Shown one piece after another: positions 1 through 11,041 of a stretch of 64,000 nucleotides of DNA. Made by a program: the position numbers and the translations under genes. Below the pieces are notes generated by a model that was given only the letters and a program-made list of their open reading frames with translations, had not been told where the DNA came from and searched no databases. The stretch is from Porphyra umbilicalis (taxonomy: Eukaryota; Rhodophyta; Bangiophyceae; Bangiales; Bangiaceae), in contig KV918857.1 of the NCBI GenBank assembly GCA_002049455.2, forward strand, positions 62,001-126,000, written 5' to 3'. Every line of letters starts with the position of its first letter. The first letter of the stretch is position 1.

Positions 1-407
1 GTTTCTCGTCGTTTCTCTGGCGTTCCGCCTCGGATCCGCATCAGATGCGGGCTCCGGGGCCCCGAAGTTCTGCAAGACAGGCCAGATCCACGCAGAATGG
101 CCTGAGAGACGTGCACTGCGACAATAGTGCGGTGCCCCTTGTGCGACCTTCAGATCTTTTTGAGTCATGTTCGGACCAAATCACCCGTAGAAGGGGAGCC
201 AGGGCAGCCCCCCGTTCATCAATTCTCTGACAGCTCTATTCTCACTCAGATGTTTCCAAAAATGGAGCCTGAGATGTACTGTGATTTGGTCCTTAAAGGC
301 TGTCAGTCCGTACTTTGCACTCATGTTCTCGTCCCCCTTGTGCGTGTGTTCGTGTTCGGATCGTTCAAAATTGGGCGGTCTGCAATAGTTGTATTTTACC
401 CATCTTC

Positions 408-2204
408 TCATCGTGAGCCGGTGCCGCACACAGTGCTGGCGGACATTCTCAGCCGGGAGGTCCTCCACATAGTGCCAGGAGTCGTCCCGGGGTCCATACC
501 CGAAGCACCTGTCCTTGAGCATGAGTCGCTCCTGGTCATCGTACCCCTGTCCGACAAAGCGGTCGAAACAGCCTCAATCGGTTGACTGGCGGATGAGTGG
601 AGGGACGGGACCCACCACGCGGTCAGTGCCCGCGCCCACGCCGGGTCCCCCTCGGGTGGTTCCGGGGCCCAGGTGGCGTGGTTGCCATTGATTGTCCGGA
701 TACCATCGTCAGTTTCGATGGTATGCCGACGCCCGTCGGTCTTCAAGATCTGGTAGGGTCCCAGTGTCTTGAAGACGAGCTTACCCCCCCGGTTCTCGTG
801 GGACCTCACGAATACCCAGTCTCCAACTTGGAGGGCTTCGCGGAGAGTCTACACGCGCTTGTCGAATGCTCGTTTGTACCGGGCCTGTGCCTTCTCCATG
901 GTCTCCCGTACTAGCGGGATAAGGGAGTCAAGGCGCTGGAGGAAATTCTCCTTGGCTCGCCCGGGGGATACTATCTCCCCGGGGTCGGTACCCGCTGTAA
1001 GTCGCTCAAGGGCCACGGGAGTAAGCCGTCGGGGGCATACGAACGCAAAAGGGATCTGCCCGGTGCTACTATGCACTTGCGAATGGTAAGCCGTTACTAC
1101 CAGGCTTTAGTATCGGGACCACGTAACTACGTGGTCACTGACGTAGTGGCGTAGTTGCTTAACTAAGCTCTTATTAAACCGTTCGACCTGCCCAGTAGTT
1201 TGTGGGTGGTAAGGGGTGGCATAGTTAGTGTCAATACCCAGGGTCTTGAGCACCCCTTGCAAGAGTACGGCAGCGAATTGGGGTCCGTTATCCGATAGAA
1301 TTGAATCGGGGATCCCATAGCTAGCAACCTACGTGTCGAGGAATGCGCTGAGAACATCCAGAGCCGTGATGTCTCGAAGCGGGACCGCCCGAGTGACCTT
1401 AGTAAATCGGTCACAAATAACAAGGATATACTCATATCCTTCGGAGGTCCTAGGCAGGGGGCCAAGTAAGTCAATGGCCAGCGCTGCGAAGGGTTCCGTC
1501 GCGGGGAACAACCTCATGAACGCTTTACTCTGCGTACCCATGAGCCGGCTCTTAGCACAGGTGGGGCAAGCGGCCACCCATCTGAACACATTTATCGCCA
1601 GCGAGGGCCAGTAGTATTGGTCCCGCAGGGTCTGGTACATGCGCGTCCCACCTGCATGCGCAGCCAAGGGGGATACGTGTTCCACCCGTAATACGTCCTT
1701 GACTAGGGACTGGGGGACCAGTACCCGCTGGGTCCCCTCGCGGTGTCCGCGACGACACAACAACCCGTCCGCGTTCTCGTAGAAGCGCGTGGGCGTGGAG
1801 GTGTCAAGTAACCTCTTGACCCCTTGACAGAACTCGTCTGCCGCCTGCTTCTGGACTAGTTCGCCCAGGGGTATGCGGGCAGTCTCTCTGTTCTCGCGGA
1901 GTCGCGGGTCGACTACCGCCCCCGATCGAGTGGTCACCCCGACTGTGGGGATCTCCTGGGAGATGGGTCCCGTGTCCAGCCCCTCAGTCGGAATGCAGGA
2001 TAGAGCGTCGACCACCGCATGTTGGGGGCCGGGCTTGTATTCCACATCATAGTCGAACCCCGAGAGGAGGATGCGCCAACGATTGAGTCGATTGTTGGTG
2101 CAGGCCTTCGTGGTTAGTGTCCACTTCAGTGCCTTGTGGTCACACCGGATGAGGAGCTTGGTGCCTTCGATGTACGGTCGTAGTAAACCGACCGCCCACA
2201 CCAC
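408..2204 (-). pseudogene. Copy E: RNase H end and integrase region
   Basis: The start of this stretch encodes the RNase H end, recognised by the gypsy-type phrase DYDVEYKPGPQH followed by a DALS-like motif. Next come an integrase zinc-binding region (a CPTC pair near 1560) and the catalytic-core phrase AIDLLGPLPRTSEGYEYIL. The integrase tail follows towards 408. Copy D has the same order at 36139-38250. Fossil, broken several times. Confidence 0.85.
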
Positions 2205-3215
2205 ACATAGTTCCTAAATTCGGTGACAGTGTAGTTCTTCTGCGCCGGCAGTAGGCCCTTACTGAAGTAGCCTACGAGCAGGTACTTACCATCGGGTTGT
2301 TGCTGTAGTAGGCAGCACCCTAGCTGCTCGTAGCTAGTGTCCACATCGATGATGTACTTCCCCCCCTTGCGCGGTATCGCAAGGATGCGCGGGTGGCATA
2401 GCTGTTCGCGTAGTTTGTCGACCGCTTTCTGTTCCTCCGGAATAGGGGGACTCAACCGCTTCGGAAGCTTTACGCTCTTCAAGTTGTTCAGCGGCTTCGC
2501 GGTCTTAGCAAAGTCTGACGTGAACCGACGGTAGACATTGCACATCCCCAGGAAACTCCTACGTTGGGTTTGGGTCTGGGGGAAGCTGGCCTTCTTGATG
2601 GCCTTGAAGTTCTTCTCGTTCACACTCAAGCGTCCTGGCCGTACTACATGGCCAACGTACTCCACCTCGTTAGTAAAGAGGTGGCACTTCTGTGCCTTGA
2701 GGGTGACCCCGTGCTTCCCGAGTAAGGTGAGCACCGTGTCCAAGTGGGACAGGTGCGACTCGGCATCGGCGGAGAAGATGATGAGGTCGTCTAAGTAGAC
2801 GAGCGCATTCTGCCACTTGACTCCGGAGAGGATCATGTCAATAGCCCGCTGGAAAGTGGCAGGGGCATGGCACGGGCCAAACGGAGGACGGGTACACTGG
2901 TACGCCCCTCAGTGGCAAGTGAATGCCGTCTTAGGATTATCCTTCTCGGCTAGGGGGATCTGCTAGTACCCCGCGTTGCTGTCCAACGTGGAGAAGAATT
3001 GGGCATCCCCTAAGGAGTCGAGGCAGTCGTCCATCCGGTGTAACGGATACGAGTCGCGTACTGTGCGCTCGTTCAACTGCCGATAGTCGATTCAGAACCG
3101 GGGACTCCCTTCGGGCTTCGGGATGAGTACAAACGGGCTGGCCCATTCACCCTGGCTGGGCTCTATAACTTCGAGCTTGAGCATTCGGTCGACTTGGGCC
3201 TTGATGAGTTCCCTA
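2126..3215 (-). pseudogene. Copy E: reverse transcriptase core and RNase H start
   Basis: The frame includes ALVYLDDLIIFSADAESHLSHL, split here as the YLDD catalytic box and its flank, and then EYVGHVVRPGRLSV, both typical of Ty3/gypsy RT. An RNase H start follows. Copy D has nearly the same sequence at 25112-25437 and from 36139 on. The block is bounded at 3215 by the target-site copy of the hAT-like insert. Fossil. Confidence 0.85.
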
Positions 3216-3967
3216 CAGGGGTTGTCATGGATATATGCCTGAGGAATACATCCATGCATTATATCCGTATCCACTTCGGATACGCGCCGGGGACGCATAT
3301 TCTAAATACATTGTGAAAAAGAGAGGAGAGGATATATCTATCCTGTCCAACAAAAATTGCAAGATTATATCAGATCCGTATTCCAGATATGGGAGTCAGG
3401 ATACAGGGATATACAAGATTATTAACGTTCTCGGGCCGACAGAATTCCGGTAAAACGCAGTCCACCTCTCTTTCACAATCCGACCATCGGAAGATTCATG
3501 TGCAAGCATGTTGCAGCGACAAGCGGCAATCCCGCCCGACCCGGAAGAAACCGATCAAGCACGCGACTCGGCCCGCTTGCGATATCAGCAAAGTGTGCCA
3601 CGAGTTTCAGAATGGTCTATGTGTCGACCTTTCACAAAAACGGCGGGGAACCGCCTGAACCGCGCCCGTTGGGGCTCACACATCAAATGTGAATGTCAAG
3701 TCGTACTTGACGTTCATTTTGCACTCAACAAGTGTGTGAATGGCGTCTTTCTGTGGCCCTAATTGTGCGGCCTGGCGGACTTGTAGGAATATAATCGGAT
3801 ACGATAATCGTCCTGAGATACGGATATAATCTACGTAATAATCCGGTTTCGGAGGCAGATATCCGCATCCGGATCTTAGTTAAGCGATTTATCCGTAATC
3901 AGATACACCGCATCGGCGTGTATCCGCATCCTATTTCGCCTCGAAATGCATATCCTGACAACCCCTG
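3216..3967. mobile_element. hAT-like non-autonomous DNA transposon (MITE), 752 bp
   Basis: The ends are inverted repeats: CAGGGGTTGTCATGGATAT on the left, and CAGGGGTTGTCAGGATAT on the reverse strand of the right end. The flanking 8-bp direct repeats are GTTCCCTA (3208-3215) and GTTCCGCA (3968-3975), with two mismatches. Copy D preserves the empty site, a single GTTCCCTA-like stretch around 24730-24740 on the opposite strand. Eight-base duplications and CAGGG-type ends are hallmarks of the hAT superfamily. No transposase is present. Subterminal regions carry many short motifs like GGATAC/ATCCG in both orientations, possible transposase-binding sites. Confidence 0.8.
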
Positions 3968-3975
3968 GTTCCGCA

Positions 3976-4399
3976 GTTCGGAGACCCATCCGGAAGGAGT
4001 TGAGCCGGACGAACTTGGAGCCCGGCTTCAACTCGATCCGGTGCTCCGTGGCCTTGATGGAGCCAACTCCATCCCCGGGGGGAGTAGCGCTTCCTATACT
4101 AGGGAGACACACGACCCCGTGTCGACTATGACGCGGAGGGCTAGCTCACGCCCCGCGTCCAGCCAGACGCGACTGGCCACCTGGTAGTTGGACCCCGTCA
4201 GGATTGCCACCACATTCTGGCCGCTTACCCCGTTCGGGAGTGGTGCGTCCCGGGGGCGGATCCCCTTGGGTCGGGATAGGATGCGTACTGGCATCACATC
4301 CACGTCCCGAGTTGGGTCCACCGGTTGCCGCGGGGAGGGCCAAACACCGTTGGTTACTCGTTTCCCTCCTCGGACTAAGAGGAGGTGGTGGGTCCGCAC
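3976..4399 (-). pseudogene. Copy E: protease and start of RT
   Basis: The minus-strand frame at 4094-4399 contains LALRVIVDTGSCVSLV, the aspartic protease signature of a gypsy Pol. The frame nearer 3976 contains GSIKATEHRIELKPGSK, the linker into the RT domain. Both match copy D at 23636-24720. Fossil. Confidence 0.8.
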
Positions 4400-4440
4400 T
4401 CGGGCTCGGTCTGCGGTTCCCCCTTCTCAAGCGGCGTCGA

Positions 4441-5601
4441 CTACTCGCCGCTTGAGCTGAAGTCCTCGTGGAGAGTGGCAACGGCTACTCGCCGGCCCGC
4501 TCGCGGGGTATCGCGGGAGCCCGAGGACGTCCCGAGAGGAGACCACCGACTGGCTATGGCCAGCCGGTCGCGTAGGCGTGCGTCCAAGTCGGGGCACACC
4601 TCGGCCCAATGGCCCACATTGCCACACTGCCAGCAAGGGTACTCTTCCGACCGGGATTTGGGTCGGGAGGGCCCATCCCTCGGTCGGGAGCGGTAGCGCA
4701 AGTTGTCGTTGCTCCCGGGAGTCGAGCCGCCCGGAGTCTTGGGTCGGGATCCATCGTACCGGGGGCCATGAGTGGGGGCACCCACGGCCCCGACGGTCCG
4801 GACGGGGGCGACCCTCGGTGGGTAACCCCGTGTTCCCCCGGTGACCCGGGAAAGCGCGGCCGCACGAGCTTGCCGACGGAGCAGGGCCTCCTCCGCGAGA
4901 ACTTTTCGCTCCTTAGTCCGCTCCTGAAGCTGCTCAAGTCGTAGCCAGCGGTGTTCGTCGGCCTTAGTCTGGGCGACGCGAGCCAACCCCGGCATAGTCA
5001 TGCCGGGGGTGCTGCGCTCGCGCACAGTGGCGCGCGCCGCGCGGTGGACACTTTCCACAAAGCGCCCCTTGAGGGCGCCCTCTTCGTACATGAACCCGCA
5101 CTCGTTGTTGAGGCGGCGGAGGCGCTCGGCGAAGGACAACTCGTCCTCGACGTCCCGTTGGACCGCGACGTTCAGGGTCTCGACTAGAGTAGCCACCGAG
5201 GCCTCGTCGATGTGACGCCGGATCATCCAGTTGATGAGCTCCAAGTATGAAGTGACCTCGCCGGGGTTACCCGCCCGGCGAGTTGGCATAACCATCATCA
5301 CCTCTTACTTAACAGGTTCCTTCCTAAAGTCTTGAAGGATGTAGAAGGCTTCGCCTTCGAAAATGTTGTTGTCGTCACTCGCCTTGGCAAACTTGCGCAA
5401 GAACTGGAAGACCTTGGCCGGGGGGGAACCATCCCACTCGTCGTTCACCCCGAAGGACTGAGCGACCTCCTTTTTGCGCCGGCCCAGAGAACGGGCCTGG
5501 CGCCGCGCGTAGGCAACCGACTTGTTGTCTAGCGCGTAGGTCTCACAATCGAACATCATCCGGTAGTACGGGTGGTGCAGCACAATCTGAGGCGGCACCA
5601 C
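4441..5601 (-). pseudogene. Copy E: gag with CCHC zinc knuckle
   Basis: The 286-codon frame begins MMMVMPTRRAGNPGEVTSYL and ends soon after the nucleic-acid-binding knuckle CWQCGNVGHWAEVC. A second frame (5305-5601) upstream contains MMFDCETYALDNKSVAYARR. Copy D carries the same two blocks at 22320-23400. The product would be a structural nucleocapsid protein. Broken fossil. Confidence 0.8.
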
Positions 5602-6626
5602 CCGAATCGGGGGTGTCGGGGTGGCCTGAGTCGGCCACCCCTCTGCCTCCGGACCGGTCGCGGAGGAGAGTTGCGTCGGGAACCTCGGGTCAATACCCCG
5701 GGGACACTCTCGCGCCGCTTACCCGCCTTGCTCACCCTCCGCCGAGTCAGGAGTCGGTTGGGCCCTCGGGTCAATACCCCGAGTGCCCTCCCTCACCGTC
5801 GACGGCGGGGGGGTAGCACTGAACGCACCAAGTAGGTCCGCAACAGCTGACTTGTCCCCCGAGCGGGAGACGTCAGTGGTCGACGACGACGACGAGTTGT
5901 CGCGTCGGCGCCGACGAGCAGAGCGTCGGGCTCGGCCCCGCCGCTCAGCGGGCCTGGGCGTAGAGCCCCTCAACATCGTAACTAGCGATCGGGTAACTTC
6001 GGACCGAACGACCTCGGCCACGGCGTCTCGCCACTCGAGACCCTGGCCGTCCCTGGCACCCCCTGAGCCTGGGGAAGCACGACAAGAGCTCCCGCCTGCA
6101 GGCTCCCGTGCCGATCCTGGCATCGCCCCCCCCTCCCAAGCACCGAGAGGGGATCTTCCACCGCGCCCGAGGGCCGGAGGACCGATACCTTGGGTCCCGG
6201 CGCCGTGCTCAAGCGCCGGGGCACCCTTGGAACTCCGTGAAACTGGAAGAGCACGACTAGAGCTCCCTCCCGCAGGTTCCCGTGCCGGTGGTGGCACAGA
6301 CCCACCGCCCCACGTGGTAACGTCGGGCAGCTTTCCTACGCCGAAATGAGTGGCAGTACCCGACAGGACCGCCTCGGGGTGAGTACTGCCCGAGGGGGCG
6401 CCTGCCGGGGGGCGAGTCCCAGTCGGATCGAGGCCCGAGGGCAAGGGTTGGAATACAGTCCGCGCCCCGCGGGCACCCGCATCCGTGGTGCCTGCACTGG
6501 TTAGGCGATCGTCAACCGACGATCCGCCTCCGGGGGGAGTAATCTCATCCGCCTCGGCACCAGGCACCACGACACCAGGGGAGTCTCCATCCACCCCCCC
6601 ATCGGCGATCGACCTGGCCGGACTCA
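5602..6626 (-). pseudogene. Copy E: gag N-terminal / leader region
   Basis: This stretch lies between the LTR and the recognisable gag. A proline-, glycine- and serine-rich minus-strand frame (5719-6687) covers most of it, but low complexity makes the reading frame uncertain. Copy D begins only at the position equivalent to about 5780, so most of it has no second copy for comparison here. Confidence 0.4.
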
Positions 6627-7498
6627 GCCACACCTGGTGTTGCGGGGCACCGCCCGCAGCGCTAGGCACCAAGGGGAGGAGGACCAACTACCTTTCCTTC
6701 GAGGCGGGTTGGCGCACCGCCGCCACCCTGAGAAAGGTTGAGTTGCCTTCCTCCCCTGCTGCTCCACGAAATGTGACAGCATGCTCAGCCCACCCCACCC
6801 AGTTGGGGGGAGGGCGAGCCAAACCGTGTCGCCGGGTAGTCCTGTGGGGAGTACCCGCCCCCGAAGGAAACCCCGAAGAGCACACACGCACGGCGTCGAC
6901 CGGGAGAAGGCGCCCCGAGAGACAAACATGAGTTGTGTGACCGGAAGTTTACTTGCCCGCGTCGAAGGCCTCGAGGCGATACTCACGCCTCGCCCTCTTA
7001 TCCCATCCGTTCCCCTCGGACCCTCGGAAGACCCTCCTCAGACACCCTCAAAGGACCCTCGGAAAACCCTCCCCAGACTCCCGCAAAGGACCCTCGGAAA
7101 ACCCTCTTCAGACACCCTCAAAGGACCCACGGGAAGCCCTCTCCTCAGGGCCCACTGGGCCGATAACCCGGAGGATGGCCGAAGCTGCAAATACCGCCTT
7201 GAGTAGAGGCGGGGAAAGGGTGCTACGTGACACCCTCGTGGCGCCCCGGGGTCAGGGGCACAAAGTAACATAAGTCGATAATCCAAGTTGGGTTTACACA
7301 AAATTAGGCCCTTAAGTAGGGACCTGCTTGGGGAAGTTACGAATCCCAGGGAAGTATTGGGATTGCGGTTGTGGTTGGTGAGCCACGAGATGATCACAAG
7401 TGGGTCGCCAACGGAACAATTTGAAATATGCGTGAGTGGGGCATATTTCCGGGGAATCTGGTTCCCGGAGTGTGGGGGCCATGTGACGGACCGTCACA
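6627..7498 (-). repeat. Copy E 5' LTR (gypsy), about 870 bp
   Basis: On the minus strand the LTR starts TGTGACGG and is collinear with the 3' LTR of copy D at 39871-41082. The shared stretch stops near GGTKTGGCT, which sets the inner border to within a few bases. It contains a short tandem array at about 7015-7150 with 30-35-bp units built on CCCTCGGAAAACCCT and ACACCCTCAAAGGA; copy D has the same array at about 40290-40420. Many differences from the D LTR indicate considerable age. Confidence 0.75.
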
Positions 7499-7681
7499 CT
7501 CAGCTCCTACAAGGAGCTGCCCTCAATAGACATGTACAAGTAATTACATCACACACATACAGCAATGCATGACAATGGCACAGCCAAACAAGCCGATGAC
7601 CGCATAAGTATTCCCGGAAGTAGCCAGGCAGTCCGCGGTAACTCCGACTTACCTGCGTGGGCTTGGGGCGCTGCCTCAACA
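7499..7681 (-). repeat. Partial copia LTR, B family
   Basis: About 180 bases match the outer end of the copia B LTRs (27578-27759 and 32915-33097), ending at the same CTGCCTCAACA terminus at 7681. It abuts the outer edge of the copy E LTR and is followed directly by gypsy pol sequence. No second LTR or internal copia sequence is attached. Confidence 0.8.
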
Positions 7682-9325
7682 GCCTTATCTTTCTCAACGA
7701 TGTGATCGTGTACTCCAAGACGGAAGAGGAACATGTCGGCCACGTCGGCCTCGTTGTGCGCCTGCTTCGCGACGCGGAAGTGACACTTCGCCTGCCCAAG
7801 TGCCGGTTCTTTCGTAAGACCGTGGAATACCTCGGGCACGAAATCAAGCCGGGCCGGCTCGGCGTGATGGGCGCGCGCACGCGCGCCCTGCGCGAGGCGC
7901 ATTTCCCCACGACCAGCACGCAAGTACGGAGCTTCGTGGGGATGTGCAACGTCTTCCGCCGGGTCGTGCCGAACTTCGCTCGGATGGCGGCGCCATTGAC
8001 GGACCTCATGAGGTCCACGGCCCCTGTCCTAGTGCCCCCCGCTCCGCCATTGCAGCAGCAGGCCTTCGACCGGCTCAAGGAGGCCCTCACGACCCCGCCG
8101 GTCCTTGCACTCCCGCGGCGCGGGCGGAAGTACGTTCTTGACGTAGACGCCTGCGGGACGCAAGTGGGCGCTGCCCTGCTGCAAGAGCAAGACGACGGGA
8201 AGCTCCAGCCGGTCACGTATATCAGCCGGCGGCTGGCAACGAACGAGCTCCCCGACGGGGCCACGGAGAACGAGTGCCTGGCGGTCGTCTGGGCGTCGCT
8301 CAAGCTCCGCCCCCATCTCGAGGGTGACCGTTTCCTCGTGCGCACGGACCACGACTGCCTGCGGTGGATCCTTAACATCGAAGGCTCGGGGAATCCCGGC
8401 CTGGCACGCTGGCGCCTTTGCCTCAGCGAGTTGGAGTTCGACGTCGCCTACAAGCCGGGAATGACGCACTACATGGCCAACAGCATTTCCTGCCTGGAGT
8501 CCGGGGCTAGCGACGAGACCGCGTTCGACGACGCGGTCCCCGTCTTTGCCGTGCGGGCCAACACGGTCCAGGGGCTCGACGCCGCCAACTACGTCGGCGG
8601 CCCTACTGTCCGTGGCATTACCCGCGACGCGGTGCTCTCGGCCCAAGCCGGCGACGGGTACTGCAAGGAGATCGTGAAGGCCCTGAACGACGGGCGGCGC
8701 ATCCCGTTCTTCGAGGACCCCGATGGGGTCCTCCGGCGACGCGCGGCGCCCGATGGCGCCCACCAGGTGGTGGTCCCGGCCTCGTTGCAGGAGCAGGTCC
8801 TCCACCTGGAGCACGACGCGACCCTCGCCGGGCACCCCGAGGAGTCCCGCATGTATGCGGCGATGCGGCGGTACTACTACTGGGTGGGGATGGCGGCCGA
8901 CGTCGTCTCTCATGTCAGGAATTGCGACAGCTGTGCCCGGCAGCGCGTGCGCCCTCTGGCGCGGCGCTCGCCCCTCACTCTGTTTCCCCCCACCGTGCCC
9001 TTCCGGGACATTGCTGTGGTCCTCTACGGGCCCGTCGAGCGGAAGGCCGCCGGCCACCGGTTCATCCTGGAGATCACCAATCGGTTCACCAAGCTGGTGC
9101 GCGCCATCCCGATGGACGGTACGTCGGCGGTGGACTGCGCCTCGGTCGTCCTCGACTACTGCGTGGGCGCTTCTGGTCCGATAGACCGGATAGCATTGGA
9201 CAGGGGACCCCAGTTCACCAGCCACTTCCGGGGCCAGGTTTGCAACCTGCTGTCCATGGAGCCTAAGGTGACGTCGCCATCACACCCGCAGTCGAACGGG
9301 CAGACAAAGCAGTTCAACCGCACGA
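7682..9325 (+). pseudogene. Ty3/gypsy pol fragment G (RT, RNase H, integrase)
   Basis: A single long open frame holds the end of RT (EYLGHEIKPGRLGV), the RNase H region (YVLDVDACGTQVGAALLQEQ, then DHDCLRWIL) and the integrase zinc region (HLEHDATLAGHPEESRM, CDSCARQR). The integrase core follows, with RGPQFTSHF and HPQSNGQT. It belongs to a different gypsy family from E and D. The pol homology stops soon after FNRT, near 9325; the same open frame runs on to 10671 as GC-rich sequence that no longer looks like integrase. Neither LTR was found. Fossil fragment. Confidence 0.85.
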
Positions 9326-10439
9326 AGCAAGGCGTATTCCCCCTCGCCAGCGACGAACGGGAGCTCGGCCGCGGCGTGCGGGACCAAGAGCACCCGCCCC
9401 GGGTTGCACCGCAACATGCAGCGCAGCCACGCCGCGCTGGCCCCAACGGAGCGGACGAAGGAAGCGAAGTCGCGCTCGGCTGCCGGCCGGGTACCGTACC
9501 CCGCCACCTTAGCGAACTCCTTGAAAGCCCGCCACACGGCGGCTGCCTCGCCTGCGTCCTGAGTATGAGCCGGGAGGAAGACGTCGCTGACGAGCGGCCA
9601 GTCGGCCGAGGCCACGGTTGGCACCAGCGGGGCGAGCCACGCTCGGAGTGCGGGCGGCGCTGGGCGTGGCGGGAGCGCAGGGGCCGACTGCCCCAACTAC
9701 GGCGGGCGCTTCTCCGGCACGACCGCGGGAACCCCGCTGGAAGAAGGAGCAGGGCCCGGGCCGGCCGCGGGCGCCAGGCAAGTCGCGGTCTCGGCCCCGG
9801 CGCTGGCCGCGGCGGCGGCACCCGCTGGGCAAGGCAGCTTCCGGCGCTCCCGGCCGCTCGGGTCATACGGGAGCCGAATGCCCAGCGGCTCCGACGGACG
9901 GACGGGGACGCTTCGGCGGCGCCCAGGCGGTCCCAACGTGGTCGGCGCGACGGACGCCGACGCCAACCCCGGATCGACGGCCGCCGTGGACGGGCACGAC
10001 GGGGGCGCGGGGGACGGAGCAACGACGGGGACGGCGGGTTGCGGCGCCGGGGACGTCTCCATCTCGGCCGAAGGGGATGTAGAACAACGGGGCCCTTCAT
10101 GCGCCAGGGGGCCACCGCGGGGAGGTCGGCGTCGCCGGGGGACGAGGTACCCGACGTGGGGTGGCGACGCCAGCGGCGGTGGTGGCCGACGGGGCTTCGA
10201 CGCTGGGACCGGGACGAGGGGGCGGCCCCGCTGACCGGCTCGGGCCACCCGGGGAGCGTACCCGACACGCCGCGCCCGCCACGCGGGCCCCGCGGGAGGC
10301 CGGATTGGCGCACCCGAGAGGGCGCTGGCGCGACCGAGAGGGCGCGGCAGGCGACGGCCGACCGGGCGCCATGCGGCGGGTGCAGCGCGTTGCGCGCGGG
10401 ACGGTGTCTCCTACTCGTCTGTAATGATCGCCTCGGGAG
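9326..10439. other. GC-rich unresolved stretch
   Basis: Arg/Gly-rich frames are open on both strands because of base composition. The most protein-like is a minus-strand frame at 9280-9696 (AAVWRAFKEFAKVAGYGTR, then an FASFVRSVG stretch), which could be a gag remnant in the opposite orientation to G. No zinc knuckle or other diagnostic motif was seen, so no function is assigned. Confidence 0.3.
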
Positions 10440-10728
10440 ACTTGACATGAATGGAGGGAATTATCTGCTTTGGTTGGTGAAGGCCCGGGTCAATTCCCAT
10501 TTGGGGAAATTGGGCCCGGGCGACGGTTTCCGCCCATTTAGGACGAAGGGCGACGACGGTGGGAGGCACCGTCATCGCCGGCACGTAAACCGTGTCTCGA
10601 TGTCTTGGCGTTTCGATCGGCCCGACTCACCGGACCTCGAGTCCCATAGCGGGTGTCGCGCGAGCGGCTGAGACAGCCGTTACTTCCCTCCTCTCGAAGT
10701 AACCCCCTAGATTGTGGTACTACAGGCA
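10440..10728 (+). pseudogene. Possible copia gag start fragment
   Basis: The text MNGGNYLLWLVKARVNSHLG resembles the opening of Ty1/copia gag proteins, where a G-x-NY-x-x-W motif is followed by a charged helix. It lies directly before copia A but has no counterpart at the same place in copia C, so it may derive from another family. Low confidence. Confidence 0.3.
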
Positions 10729-11041
10729 TGCTGGGATACATCAACCGCGTCCGCAACCTCGGCGAGAACCTCAAGGCCATGGGCGGCGACGTGACCGAGA
10801 TGGACGTTGCCATGAGCGTCCTCAACGGGCGGACGTCCTAGTACGAGAACCTGCTGGTGGCTCTCGACGCCAAGGGCGACGACGAGCTGAGCCTCCACTT
10901 TGTCAAGAGCCGCTTGCTTTAGAAGGAGCGGCGGCACGCGGAAACTTCTTCGGCGACAACGCGCACTGGCGACATGGCACTCGTCGGCACCAACTATCGA
11001 GGTCAAGGCCGCCGTGATGACCTCTCCAAGATCGAGTGCTA

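Larger units (their letters stand above)
1..7498 (-). mobile_element. Ty3/gypsy LTR retrotransposon copy E (fossil, incomplete in window)
   Basis: Read on the minus strand the order is LTR (7498 to about 6627), gag with a CCHC knuckle, aspartic protease, reverse transcriptase, RNase H and integrase, which is Ty3/gypsy order. It is the same family as copy D at 22082-41082: the gag, protease, RT and integrase stretches align between them. Its 3' LTR lies outside the window. A hAT-like MITE (3216-3967) sits inside the RT region. The coding frame is broken many times (more than five), so it is an old fossil. The last 400 bases at the window start no longer resemble copy D. Confidence 0.9.

Noticed and set aside
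7015-7150. Regularly spaced repeats resembling a CRISPR array
   Set aside because: Units are adjacent or nearly so, degenerate, and lie within a retrotransposon LTR in a eukaryotic window; copy D has the same array.
8029-9225. 398-codon minus-strand open frame
   Set aside because: Antisense to the gypsy G RNase H and integrase frame; no motifs of its own.
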